A stretch of 64,000 nucleotides of DNA, from positions 558,001 to 622,000 of the forward strand of contig JANUWF010001938.1 in assembly GCA_026120185.1 (NCBI GenBank), written 5' to 3'. The position numbers and the translations under genes were made by a program. The notes beneath the pieces are model-generated. The model searched no databases, was not told where the DNA came from, and worked only from the letters and a program-made list of their open reading frames with translations. Each line of letters opens with the position of its first letter. Positions within the stretch are counted from its first letter, which is position 1. The stretch comes from Voacanga thouarsii (taxonomy: Eukaryota; Streptophyta; Magnoliopsida; Gentianales; Apocynaceae). Of the stretch, positions 37,076-48,240 are shown one piece after another.

Positions 37076-37629
37076 GAACAAGTTATAAATGAAAATTTAT
37101 TAAAAAATTTGACAGAATCTCCCCTATAAAATAGTCATTTTTCAGGTATTAATGCCACATTCAAACATATTCCAAGTATCATCAATACATTAAACACACA
37201 AAACATGTACAACAAAACCTATATCAAAGAACACATTCTCCATAACAAAAAATTAATTGCCAATAGATAAATTGGAATATGTAGAAACTTGGCTATTTAT
37301 ACAACTTGAGAAAGAAAAGGTTTTTTGTTTTTGTTTTCTTTCAAAACGGCTTCATTCTTGCACAAAAGTCTCTAACCTTTTCTAAGACTTTGAAAGGCAA
37401 GTGCATGATTCTTCCTTTGTCAATGGATGGATCAAAGCCATCAGATAATGAAACGTGTGTTCTTTTATACAGCTTTTATACAGATTTTATATCCTAACAA
37501 AGAAGACATCTATAATAAAAAGTCAATGTCAATAACAACAATTAACTTAAGGATAATCACCCATTACCAAGGAGGAGTGATCACCCATCACTCACGGGGA
37601 TCCAATTCATATATTAGATAAAAAAATAT

Positions 37630-37882
37630 ACCTTTGGAAAAGTAAAGAGCACATGTTGAGCTGAAAATAGTTGCATTGACTCATGCTTAACTGTATTTTT
37701 TTTTTATAAAAAAAGTATACCTGTGGAAAGGCAAAGAATACCTGTGGAAAAGAAAATAGTTAGAGTCTCCCCTAACACTTAATTGTATTAAAAAAAAAAA
37801 AAAGAAGCATACTGAGCAGGAAAGGCAAAGAACACCCGTGGAAAAGAAAATAGTTAGCATTGACTCATACTTAACTATATTT
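37630..37882. repeat. Three imperfect tandem units of about 85 bp inside the CACTA element
   Basis: Each unit carries variants of GGAAAAGTAAAGAGCAC or GGAAAGGCAAAGAA, then GAAAATAGTTAG and TTAACTGTATT followed by an A or T run. Confidence 0.7.
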
Positions 37883-38035
37883 AAAACAATAAAAAGGACA
37901 AAAAATGGTATAATAATTGATCATCCAATAAATTAGTAAAACGTGAAATTTTAACATAGATTATTGATCAACAATATAAGCAACCATCATAAGTGATTTA
38001 AATTTTACATCACGAACATATAATAAATGTGCTTT

Positions 38036-40099
38036 AATCACTCGAGTCATCCTCTGATATATATTCTTCTTCTTCCATCTCTGTCATGCTTTCTATATTC
38101 CAGTTACCTTCGTCTTTATCTTCATCTTCGAGTTCATTTGTATCCCTAAGTAATCTTTCTTCTTGAACATCCAACAAATCACTTGTGCCTCGATTCATGA
38201 GCTAAGGGATCAAGATCAATAACTAAGGAAATGCTCATTGCATTGTGAATATCCACCTCTTCTTGGTAAGCTTTATTAATCACAGGTGCATCAATCACAT
38301 GTTGAGCTTTTACTTTACACACAGCTAACCAATCGGATCTTGGTCTTTTGCATCCTGGATATGAGGCATAGTACACCTGAGATGCCTGTTAAGCTAACAC
38401 AAACGGATCATATTTTGGATAGCTTCTCTTGCAATTAATATCAACAATCTTATACTCCTTATGTATTCTCACACCGCGATTTGTTGTTTGATCAAACCAA
38501 TCACATTTAAACAGAACAACTTTTTGTGATGGATTACTAGGAAACTCAACTTTAACAATCTCTTTAAGAACCCCATAATAATCACTCACTACTGAGTCCC
38601 CCCTTAACACAAACTCCAGAATTCACTGTTTTCTTTCCTTCAGCATGTTCGTGGGTGTGAAATCTATAGCCATTAATAATGTACCCAGTATATGTTTTCA
38701 TTTTTCTCGAAGGTCCCCAAGCAAGATTCTTCAAACATATATTTGACTCTTGGTTTTGTGGATCGTTCACCTATAGAGCTTGTGAAATGTTCAGGTGGAC
38801 ATACATTGACTAACAACATATGTTCACGTGTACAAAAATTTAACTGATTTTTGAAGAGCATACATAATCTGTAAACCATCATGCGAACTCATTCTCTATC
38901 CTTCTTTGTACATCCAATTCCGATGTGGTTGGGACTGAAGATTGTAAACGAGATGTGAACTCACTGTAGAGAAGAAAATGACATAATTACCAATGGATCT
39001 TATTTCTAATATTAACAAATGGGCAAGCATCTCACCTAATATATGGTTAAATCTCTTCACAGTTAAGTAATATACAATTTTTTGCCACTTTATATTCTTC
39101 ATGAGAGAGGAATCAAGTTTGAATCTTTTCTAATATCTTCCTATAAATATTGCATATTGACAAAGAAGTTTCATCTACTTCTCGCCCGACTACACCTTCA
39201 TCATTGCGAGCCATGGATACATGTTTTGTGCACACATGTGCCTCAAAATAATAGGAGAAGAATGTAGATGTTTCATCAACAAGATAAGCATTGCAAATTG
39301 ACCCTTCTACTCGTGCCTTGTTTTTCACCTTTAACTTTAAACGAAACAAGAACTTGGACACGTACCGAATATGTCTGCAAAATTTGCATTCTTTCAAATT
39401 GATATCGTCCTTCCAATAAAGCATGCATCCATTAGTGCAGACATCTATTTTTTGAACAAGTAACTCCAACCCAGATACTAACTTCTTCATTTGATAAAAG
39501 TCATCAAGTATCTTGTTGCTTCTTAGAACCACCTCTTTCATAAGCTGCACCACTTGGTTTAAAGCTCTTTCAGATATGTTATTTTTAGACTTAACATTTA
39601 GTAGCCTTGAAACTAACGAAAGCATCGAGTGGTTCGTGCACCCTTCCCATATGGGAGTGTCTACTACCCCCAGCATATCATAAAACTTCTGTGCTTTCGT
39701 GTTAGGAGGTTCTTCAACTTACTCATTCAACGGTCTTTCCAAATTAAAATTAGGTCCCGCCACATCAATGATCATTTCCAGATAAGGATTTTTAGGACCT
39801 GAATCAACTTAAACTGTACTAGATGTTGAGGTAGACATACTTTGATTTATATAGTAAGGTTCACCGTGACAAATCCATCGATGGTAGTTGCTAACAAACT
39901 CATATCTGTACAAATGGATCTCAACTTGATCTGGAGAATCAAATTTCATGTTCTTGCATTTTGTGCAAGGACATCTGATTTTACCATACTTGGAATTTGA
40001 TAAAGCGAACGTAATAAATCCCTGTATCCCCTGTTCAAATTCAGTAGTAAACCCTTTACCGGGCAACCGCTTTCTATACATCCAACCGCGATCTTCCAT
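38036..40099 (-). pseudogene. TNP2-like CACTA transposase gene with the catalytic core deleted
   Basis: Piece 1 (40099-39809) is the transposase-associated N-terminal domain (MEDRGWMYRKRLPGKGFTTE, with CPCTKCKN). Piece 2 (39676-39113) starts within TNP2 (DTPIWEGCTNHSMLSLVSRL, GCMLYWKDD, CKFCRHIRY) and then jumps directly to the end of the DUF4218 region (KNKARVEGSICNAYLVDE, FFSYYFEAHV). The conserved TNP2 transposase core is missing. Pieces 3-4 (about 38882-38179) are DUF4216-like (LAWGPSRKMKTYTGYIINGY; YYGVLKEIVKVEFP; VLFKCDWFD), with a stop between FVLA and QASQVYYASYPGCKR. An acidic tail ends at a TAA near 38036. The product would have cut and moved the element; this copy cannot. Confidence 0.85.
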
Positions 40100-40139
40100 C
40101 TATATATTCAACATATTATGCAACAAAGAGGTTTAACTG

Positions 40140-41420
40140 TGGGTTTATGCATGTTTGCATACAAAGGTTTAGGAAAGCTTAAGGGTAATCATCTTCATTA
40201 TACTTTAAACAACAATTATAAATACCTGAATGGCCAACTACATGTTTCATGAAATACTTTTTTAGTAATTTATATATACTTCTTTATTGTGCATCATACG
40301 TGGGCTTGTGATGGTGAACCATCGTCACAAAACACCAATCGGTTTCCCAATTATGTTTATATAGACACTCAATATACTTAGCACAGAATTAAAATTATTA
40401 ACCTTTCTGACAATACCTCAATAAGCAACTAGATTTAAACCATGAAGCATCAACCAACTCAGCCACCAACTAACAATCAAAATTAATGTTAAACCAACAA
40501 CCATAAACACAACCACCAGTACAAAATCCATTAGGAATTTCGGTAGAGTTTCCCCTATATACTGGACGTTTATAGGCACCAAGCCACCACAAAATCAACA
40601 ACATTAAAAAAGAATTATTAACTATCAAAATAATTATTCAATAGAAATAATGTAAGGGTAATCACCCATTACCCATGGGGAATGATCACCCATCACTCAC
40701 AATGAATGATAACCCATCACTCACAGAGATCCATTCATATAAGTTAAAAAAAGAGAAAAAAAGATGTAGTTGGTATCCGTTGGTAGCCAATATACGATTA
40801 ACAAATAGTAAGTACTAATTATTGACATGCACTATATTACTAAACGTTAAATAGTAATTATTATCAAACAATTTTATATTAAAAAACAATGTTATCAAAA
40901 AAATTAGTAGTAATGATAATATAATATTGAAAATAATTTTTTGCCCCCTAATATTTAATAAATAGCAATTTTAATAAACAGTCAATAATAATATTAGATA
41001 AACATATGGATAAAAGTATTAATATTATGGAATAGCAGTTTTATTAGTCAACAAGTAATAAGAACTAATAATTATCATAGTAGTAAATACTATTAATAGT
41101 TAGCATAGTAGTTAACAAGCAATAAAATTCACTGCTAGCAATATACATCACATACCATATAAAAAATTCACTGCTAAGCACATAAACATGCCCTATATCA
41201 CGTTGAACTACTTATTATACCAAATATACCTCCACATTACAATTTTTATCCCATACTTGTACGAAAACAAATCAATGTAATATATTCTTCCATTCTCCAT
41301 CACAAAATATCACCTGCTACTAGCATTCTAAAAATCAAAGACGATGTAAGAGTTTAAAAAAAGAATGATATTTACTTGTTTTGGAGACTGATGTTGAATG
41401 ATGACTAAGGCCTCTGATAC
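40140..41420. other. CACTA interior, noncoding
   Basis: AT-rich sequence upstream of the TNP2-like remnant. 40650-40745 repeats a segment also found at 37551-37620 (AATCACCCATTACC and GATCACCCATCACTCAC), so the element contains an internal duplicated block. Confidence 0.5.
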
Positions 41421-41574
41421 GCTATGAGGATTCAACCTTAGTCTTCTCTTGTTGAATTTCTTCATTCTCTAATTCGTGGAGAATGCTCCGAATTTGGAGT
41501 TTGAAAAAGAAGGTTTTAAGTGTTCTAGGCCACAAGTGAAAAATAGGAAGCAAGAGGAATAATAATATATAATA

Positions 41575-41720
41575 ATATAGGAAGCAAGCCGGGGGGAGGG
41601 GGGGAGAGCCGCGGGGGGATAGCCGCAGGGGGAGAGCCGGGGGAGGGGGAGAGCCGCAGAGAGGGGAGAGAGCCAGGGGGGAGCGCCCAGGGGGTGGTAG
41701 CGAGAGGGTAGAAGGAGGGA
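41575..41720 (+). repeat. G-rich tract inside the CACTA element
   Basis: About 145 bp of GGGGGAGAGCCGCAGG-like units with many runs of four or more G on the plus strand. The overlapping proline-rich open frames on the minus strand are a by-product of the repeat. Confidence 0.8.
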
Positions 41721-41772
41721 GGGGGAAGAAGATGCAATTGAAACAACTATAAAAAAAAAATTCTAGGTGTTC

Positions 41773-41807
<35 letters not shown>

Positions 41808-42029
41808 GTAGATTATCCCAAAAAAATTTTAAAAAAAATGCCATGAATTTGTCAAGGATTAGTAGCAATTTTGTGATTTCGTAGCAAATAGTCACAAATT
41901 AGCCACGGAACACACAACAAAAATTTGTATATTTATATTCAATATAAAACTATATTATTCAAAATAAAAAAATATTTTGTATATTTATATAATTTTAAAA
42001 TTTTATATACTATCAATTATACTATCTTT

Positions 42030-42041
42030 TTTATTAAATGA

Positions 42042-42117
<76 letters not shown>

Positions 42118-42248
42118 TAAATTCATACACAATATATATAACCCACACGCACATATACAATCATAATCATAAATATACATGAACAAGCGTGTGTGTGTGT
42201 GTATAAATATTTATTTACATGTATAGATACACACACATATTCATATAC

Positions 42249-42287
<39 letters not shown>

Positions 42288-42595
42288 TATATTCATATAA
42301 ATATATATTTATATACACACACATAATTAATGAAATTTTCTTATTAATTAATGTCACGGTAATATAGTTAATTGCACTGATATTGTTATCAAAAAAAGAA
42401 AATATATATATCATATCTTTAAAATTTTTTTAATACACACATATATGTCTATAGAAAAATATTACATTCTATTTTAATTTCATATCAATTCTTTTTCAAG
42501 AATAATTAAGTTAAAGATAAAAAACATAATGTTTAAAAAATATTTGACCATTTTAATCAAAATATTTTATTTACATATATATATATATTCATATA

Positions 42596-42633
<38 letters not shown>

Positions 42634-42660
42634 TATATATACACACACACACACAATTAA
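42030..42660. repeat. (AC)n/(AT)n microsatellite cluster
   Basis: Alternating AC, AT and ATATTC simple repeats (notably 42047-42113, 42250-42285 and 42590-42635). No gene. Confidence 0.9.
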
Positions 42661-42959
42661 TGAAATTTTCTTAGTAATTAATGGAACTCCTTATTACTCA
42701 ACTTATAAAACAAGTAAGTTGTTCTTATCATAGTAACCATATAGAAAATTATCTATATTTTACCTCTAACAAAATTATCTATAAAGAACACGTAAGAATA
42801 TTTTATATAATAAGCAATATTAGTAAGAAAATTATAAACATATTCTATGATAAGAACACTCATGTGTATATAGTATACAAAATTATACAAAAAAAGCCTT
42901 AATAAGTAACTTTAAATGTATTTAGATTAAAATTATTTAGAGTGATAATTTTTTTTTAA

Positions 42960-43980
42960 CTTCATTTTATAGAAAACACCAATCCATCACAAATCCATCG
43001 TAACTTTAAAAAAAACACCAATCCGTGGGAACTTTTGCGAGGGATTTGCGACGAAATCATTAAATCCGTCGCAAATAACTTCTGTCGCAAATCTATCTCT
43101 AAATTAGGGACGGATTAGCTAGAGCAACTTTTTTAATTTTTTGCTTCATTTTTTTTTTTTTTTTGGCGACAACCTCTTTAAATCCGTCGTAAATCCGCTT
43201 GTAATTTTGAGACCGATTAGCTAGAGCATTTTTTTATTTTTTACTTCAGTTTTTTTTAAAACAAATTGAATTCCGTCACAAATCCCTCGCAATTTTTGCA
43301 AGGAATTTGCGACAGCCTTTTTAAATCCGTCGCAAATCCGTCTCTAATTTTGCGACAAATTAGCTAGAGCTTTTTTTTTATTATTATTTTTTGCTTCAAT
43401 TTTTTTTTAAAAAAAATTGAATTCCGTAGCAAATCACTCGCAATTTTTGCGAGGAATTTGCGACGGCCTCTTTAAATTCGTCGCAAATCCGTTTCAAATA
43501 ATTTTCATCTCTAATTTTGTGACGGATTAGCTAGAGCTTTTTTTAAAAAAAATTTTTACTTCAATTTTTTTTTAAAAAAAATTGAATTCAGTCGCAAATC
43601 CCTCGCAATTTTTGCGAGGGATTTGAGACGGCCTCTTTAAATCCGTCGCAAATCTATTTCAAATAATTTCCATCGCTAATCCGTCTCTAATTTTGCGACG
43701 GATTAGCTAGAGCATTTTTTTTTATTTTTTGCTTCAATTTTTTTTTTTAAAGAAATTGAATTCCGTCGCAAATTCGTCTCAAATCCGTCTCTAAATTTGC
43801 GATGGATTAGGTAGAGCAATTTTTTTAAATTTTTTGCTTCAATTTTTTTAAAAAATTCATCGCAAATCTGTCTCTAATTTTACGACGGATTTACGAGGGC
43901 CGACCAACTAGATCCCTTAACCCTTTTTCCGTCGATGAGTCATCGTAAATTTGCGACGGTTTATTTTTGCTTACTTTCTT
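42960..43980. repeat. Right subterminal repeat region of the CACTA element
   Basis: Five or more imperfect units of about 120-180 bp, each with ATCCGTCGCAAATCC, GCGACGGATTAGCTAGAGC and a long T run. They end just before the terminal inverted repeat. It is the counterpart of the left array. Confidence 0.85.
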
Positions 43981-44139
43981 GTAGTATAATACTTACTTGA
44001 CAATAGGTAGTCAATTACAGTGCCTCTTATGCCATTCCATCTTTAATTGCAATCAAACAAGGACTAGTGGGTCCTTTATTGGCATTAAAATTGATTGAAC
44101 ATTCAAGTCCCTCTTATTGACATTTCACGACTTTGATTC

Positions 44140-45095
44140 GATTAATTAATTGATTGAATTTTAGTTGTCATCTTTTGACGCATTAAATCTCATAATGAAT
44201 TTTGTTTTCTAAAAACTGTCTCATATTAAAATGTTTGATCTTTTCTCCTATAAGTTAGATACTTCTTTAATGATCATAAAGGAAACTATTGTTCGTAAAT
44301 CATGGTGCAAACCTTATAAAAATTTCTCATCAGATATTCAGATTCCACAAGGATGTCTTAATTAACATCACGAGACACATTTTTTTGTAGGACGGAAAAA
44401 AATTCGATAGTTGTCGACGTCATATTTAGTTGATTCATTGCAACAGTAACTTTGAGTCAAAGCCGATATGAATTTTGTTAAACCGATGATGACGCCAAGA
44501 AATTCTTCAATTGATGTACCCGGTCAACATCGGAATTAGGAGTCGATGAGTCATCACTCCCATATCTCGACACGATTAGTAAAACACTACTATTCCTAAC
44601 CGTAAAAAACGAGTCATGAAGCGAGATTTTTTCCACGATTGGATAGTCGACAACCACGTCACAACAAGCATAACATAGGCAAGGAGTCCCAAAATGAGAA
44701 GAACCCAACAACACACATCTACTAGATTACTTATTTTTCAACTTTTTATTCTGCGTTTTCCTTATCTTTATCTTCATTTACAATTTTGTTTAGTTGTCGA
44801 AAGTTTTCCTTTTTCCTTTAGTTACCAACTTTCCATTTTCATGTTACTTTGATTTCAAATTCTAGTACTTTTGTATTCGTTCATTGTTCAATCGAAATAC
44901 ACTGGTTTCAATCTTTAGTGGCTTCTGCATGCAATATTCCTGCTTTCTTTAACCCTTTCTATAGTAAGTTCAAAGAACTCACGTCTTTTAAAACGTCCAG
45001 CCCACACGTTCATTTTTCCATCAGATTGTTTATATTCATCGGAAGAATAGCCGATCGCCAGTTCCATCAATTCCCCTTTTGTAAGGCAACATTAG
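44140..45095. other. Copy B-specific sequence, no gene seen
   Basis: Short frames on both strands (for example 44478-44714 minus and 44849-45109 plus) have no recognisable domain. No counterpart was seen in copy A. Confidence 0.4.
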
Positions 45096-45099
45096 TCAT

Positions 45100-45285
45100 T
45101 ATTTTTTAAGTGCGCATTGGGTGAAATTCGTCTCGTGATTCTTTAAACCAACCTAGCTAATCTCCAGGTAACTAGCGCAATCGAAAAGGTCAATAGACAA
45201 GTTTCTACATGGGATTCAAATTCGTGACTTTACAATCTCTACGTTCATTGTTCGACTAACTCGACTACCCCTTACAGAGTTATGA
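45100..45285 (-). repeat. SINE-like tRNA-derived element
   Basis: Read on the minus strand it has a tRNA-like head (GGGGTAGTCGAGTTAGTCGA), a B-box-like AAGTCACGAATTTGAATCCC, a CTGGAGATTAG body motif shared with the SINE at 47001-47166, and an A-rich 3' end. The target duplication is unclear. Confidence 0.55.
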
Positions 45286-45784
45286 GACACATTTTTTATC
45301 TTTAACAATTTGATTTGATATGCAAGGTCCAGTGAGTTAAATAAAAAAAATTAATAACAAAGAAATAAATAAATCACCCAAGAGGAAAAGAAAAATCATC
45401 CAGAAGATTGATGTTTCTTTATATTTGGCAATTTAAACACATCTCTAAGAACCTCAACCCCATTTAGTCCTTTTTTGGCATCCTTTTTCTTGGTGTTACA
45501 TCAAATCAAACCACATTAATTGAATATCCATAGAAACACGATCGTGGATGATTTTATGTCACATATTCTTATAGCTATATATCATTGTCCTTCTTGTGTC
45601 ACACCTGTTTGGGTTGCAATGGAATTAATGCTATGAATGCTATTGTTTTGTATCCGTGTTACATGTTATTGGTCCTAATGGCATAATTTGGACTTCATTA
45701 AATAAAAATGTACCTTTACATTGAAACTCAGATTTAGTTGATTGATTTAGATGTGTGCACGGTGCCTTTTTCTTTCTTTTGTTT

Positions 45785-46140
45785 TTCAATTAAGGCCCAA
45801 TTGGAAACCTACACAAGCCCAAAGAAGTTTGTAACGGGGTTGGACCTATTTCAAAATTTTACTTAAGTGAATTAGATGTTAGGCTGGGGGCCCCATTTGG
45901 GCCGTTGCTATAATATTTTGAACGAAGCCCAAAACTGCCCATTTCGATTTTTGTTTTCGTTTTCACAAAAATCCATACCGACGCCGAGGAAACATGGTTA
46001 AGTGAGAGAGAAATCCAGGAAAAACATCGACTGCCGTGTCCCAATTTCATTGTTATTGTTAAATCGAAGAAAAACAAGCCGAAGGGTAAGAGCAAAGATT
46101 ATGGACAAATCCTAGGGCACCTTATTCATGATTTATTAAA
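45785..46140 (+). pseudogene. Copy of the RMC1 promoter/leader exon in copy B
   Basis: It matches 2210-2560, including TTTTTGTTTTCGTTTTCA, TTGTTATTGTTAAATCGAAG and ATGGACAAATCCT. The leader donor has changed from GAG/GTAC to AGG/GCAC. No RMC1 coding exon follows. Confidence 0.7.
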
Positions 46141-46212
46141 CGTCATACCATTGTGTATTGATCTTTTATCAATAAAGACTTTACTGGCCAATGATAATGA
46201 AATTAAAGAGTA

Positions 46213-46699
46213 CTTTCTCCATCCATAAATAATTAATCTAATTTAAAAAATTATGCAGATTAAGAAATTATAAAATTTTATAGTAAAAATGATTAAAATG
46301 TATATTATATTATTTAAAATATTTTTATTATCTTTTTCACCCCATTAATTTAAATTTTATCGCTCTTTTAATTACATCACTATAATAATTACATATGTCT
46401 ACTTCTTCTAACCTATATCCCTTGTTTTTCCTTTCCCACTCTTTGTTTTAGAGTTTTCTTTTCACCCATATCACTTCATTAAATTACACTTTTGACTATT
46501 TTTATAAGATAACGTGATTTTATTATTGATTAAAATAACTCAAGTATAAATAATTGTAATACTAATTAATTGATAAAAAATTATGTTAAGGATAAAATTA
46601 GAAAAAAATAATTAAATACAACATACATTTAAAAAGTGAACAGTTATTTTTAAACAAATCAAAAAAGAAATTAAATCAGCTATTTGTGGATGGAGAGAG
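46213..46699. mobile_element. Stowaway-like MITE (Tc1/mariner type)
   Basis: The terminal inverted repeats CTTTCTCCATCCATAAATA and its near-inverse TATTTGTGGATGGAGAGAG lie between TA dinucleotides (46211-46212 and 46700-46701). The empty site is visible in copy A at about 2706 (AAGAGTAATACAAG). 487 bp, noncoding. Confidence 0.88.
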
Positions 46700-47000
46700 T
46701 AATAAAAGTATTACGATTATGGACTTTTCTTTACTGTTAATGGAAAGGTTAGCGTCTTAAAAGCCTTTTTATTTTTAATCATTCAACAACCCAATTTAAC
46801 AGCAACGACCAGCGGTAGAGTAGAAAAAATATATTGAATTATTTATTGTACTACTACTCTTGGAAATCGATCGGCCTTCCCTTCGCCTATTTTGTTCTTT
46901 ATTTAGCCATTGATTGATATATTTAAATAATTCTAAAATTGGTACTTTTCCTATGGTCTTTCTCTTTTTCATTTTCCATCTAACATTGTTAGATTTTCTT

Positions 47001-47166
47001 TTTACTTTTTTTTTCCATGGAGTTTCGGGCATTCGACCCAACTAATCTCCACGGACCTGGAAGGCCACCAGATAAATTCCTTCAGAATATTTACGACGGG
47101 AATCGAACTGAAGCCACATCTCTTTGAGGCTACCAATCCTTGTCAGTTGCCCTAAGCCCCACGGAT
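47001..47166 (-). mobile_element. tRNA-derived SINE with 10-bp target duplication
   Basis: It is flanked by AGATTTTCTT (46991-47000 and 47167-47176). On the minus strand it has a pol III-like head (GTGGGGCTTAGGGCAACTGA), a B box CAGTTCGATTCCCGT, a GGAGATTAGTTGGGTCGAA body and a terminal A tract. Copy A has the uninterrupted site at 8573-8582. Confidence 0.85.
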
Positions 47167-47176
47167 AGATTTTCTT

Positions 47177-47930
47177 ATTCTTTCCTTGCAATCTCCTAGT
47201 CCAATATTTACAAGGCTAACCTGGAGAAATCCAAAGTACCTCCAAATATCTATGTTTTGACAGTCAGCTGCTGGCAACATGTGAGCATCATGTTGCCTAG
47301 AGCAAGAGGTTCTCGGATTCTTTTCTGATTGCATTCCTGGCTCTAAGAGCACTTCAGATTACAATACATATGTTCACATTATTGGGATAAAGTTTCCTTA
47401 TAAGTAGATTTGTTGATCGGTTCCAGAACTTTAACAAATTCGATAAAATCCAAAATATGTCTTAATTGATTGACTTTGACCCGACTTCAATTATAAATAC
47501 AGAGTAAAAATTTAATTTCGCGATCATCCACTCACAATATAAGTAGCGAAAAAATTATGACTAATTTAGTTGTGCCTCGTGGACAACATAAGTTCACATT
47601 CTTGGGAAGATGCATTCATCTATAGTTGCTTGAGGTTCCTATACAGTGGAAACGCTAGCACACAAACGCAATGAGCTTAATTGCTGTTTTCAGGGCCCTT
47701 TTCTTATATCAAGATTGTCCCAAGTACAATGCAACGGGCAATTTGTGGCTGAAACTTCAAAGGATGAGAGGTATCAAAGTAGAGCCAAGCTGGAATTTTC
47801 CTATCATCATATTGCAGAGTACCTCTCCCTGGGATTCTTGTATAATCAGCTTTTGACTTTGTACTAGCTTTGGCCACAGCTTACAGGCACCCTTCTTGCA
47901 TAGACATAAAAAGAGAAATTTTATGTACTT
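47177..47930 (+). pseudogene. RMC1 pseudogene fragment (exons 9 and 11)
   Basis: 47215-47298 matches exon 9 with a 1-bp deletion (TTTTGACAGTCAGCTG against TTTTGATGGTGCAGCTG) and an altered acceptor (ACAAG for ACAG). Exon 10 is absent. Sequence from 47304 matches exon 11 (CGGATTCTTTTCTGATTGC) until a 204-bp insertion at 47388-47591, then resumes to the TGA equivalent at 47631-47633 and runs on through the 3' UTR. No RMC1-like protein is possible. Confidence 0.9.
47388..47591. repeat. Insertion flanked by 16-bp direct repeats
   Basis: GTTCACATTATTGGGA (47372-47387) and GTTCACATTCTTGGGA (47592-47607) bracket about 204 bp that are absent from copy A exon 11. The insert is AT-rich and unrecognised. 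Confidence 0.65.
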
Positions 47931-48240
47931 TAATTTTTTTTTACTATTATTGAACTTAATTAGGTAACGTCCCATCATAAGCACTCATTTTAAAATTTTG
48001 TAAAAGATGCGACGCAAGTCAATCATGACCTCATAGAAATACCATTGATTTACAAGTTCGTCGTTTATTGTTGCTGTGATATGTTTCAGAAATAATCTTA
48101 AAACTTGATACCAGAAATAATGTGAAATAATAGAAATTGAAATAAAGTCATGGACTGATGGGTAAACGAGGGATGATCATAATGGCAAACCCTAGCATCA
48201 GGAAAATGTGGACCGAAGGTTGGTGGGCGTGGGCTTGTTC

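Larger units (their letters stand above)
34243..43986 (-). mobile_element. CACTA (En/Spm) DNA transposon, 9.7 kb, decayed
   Basis: The ends are TACTACAAAAAAA (left) and the inverse of TACTACAAGAAAG (right), inside a 3-bp target duplication TAA (34240-34242 and 43987-43989). Three-base duplications and ACTACAAGAAA ends are diagnostic of CACTA elements; here the first base is T at both ends. Long subterminal arrays of GCGACGGATTT/AAATCCGTCGC words flank a core carrying remnants of the two En/Spm genes, TNP2-like and TNPA-like, both on the minus strand. The empty site is preserved in copy A at 487-489 (GAAATTAATACTTACTT), which proves the boundaries. Both genes are broken. Confidence 0.95.
43987..48240 (+). 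repeat. Segmental duplication, copy B (broken RMC1 locus)
   Basis: This block continues, after the CACTA insertion, the sequence matching copy A. It keeps upstream, leader, partial intron, exon 9, exon 11, 3' UTR and downstream matches in the same order and orientation as copy A. B-specific sequence at about 44140-45400 and a deletion of exons 1-8 distinguish it. Confidence 0.85.

Noticed and set aside
41422..41895. Proline-rich minus-strand frames
   Set aside because: Produced by the G-rich tract and AT microsatellite inside the CACTA element.
45179..45285. Possible tRNA gene on the minus strand
   Set aside because: B-box-like sequence is present, but no cloverleaf or anticodon arm could be built; read as a SINE head instead.
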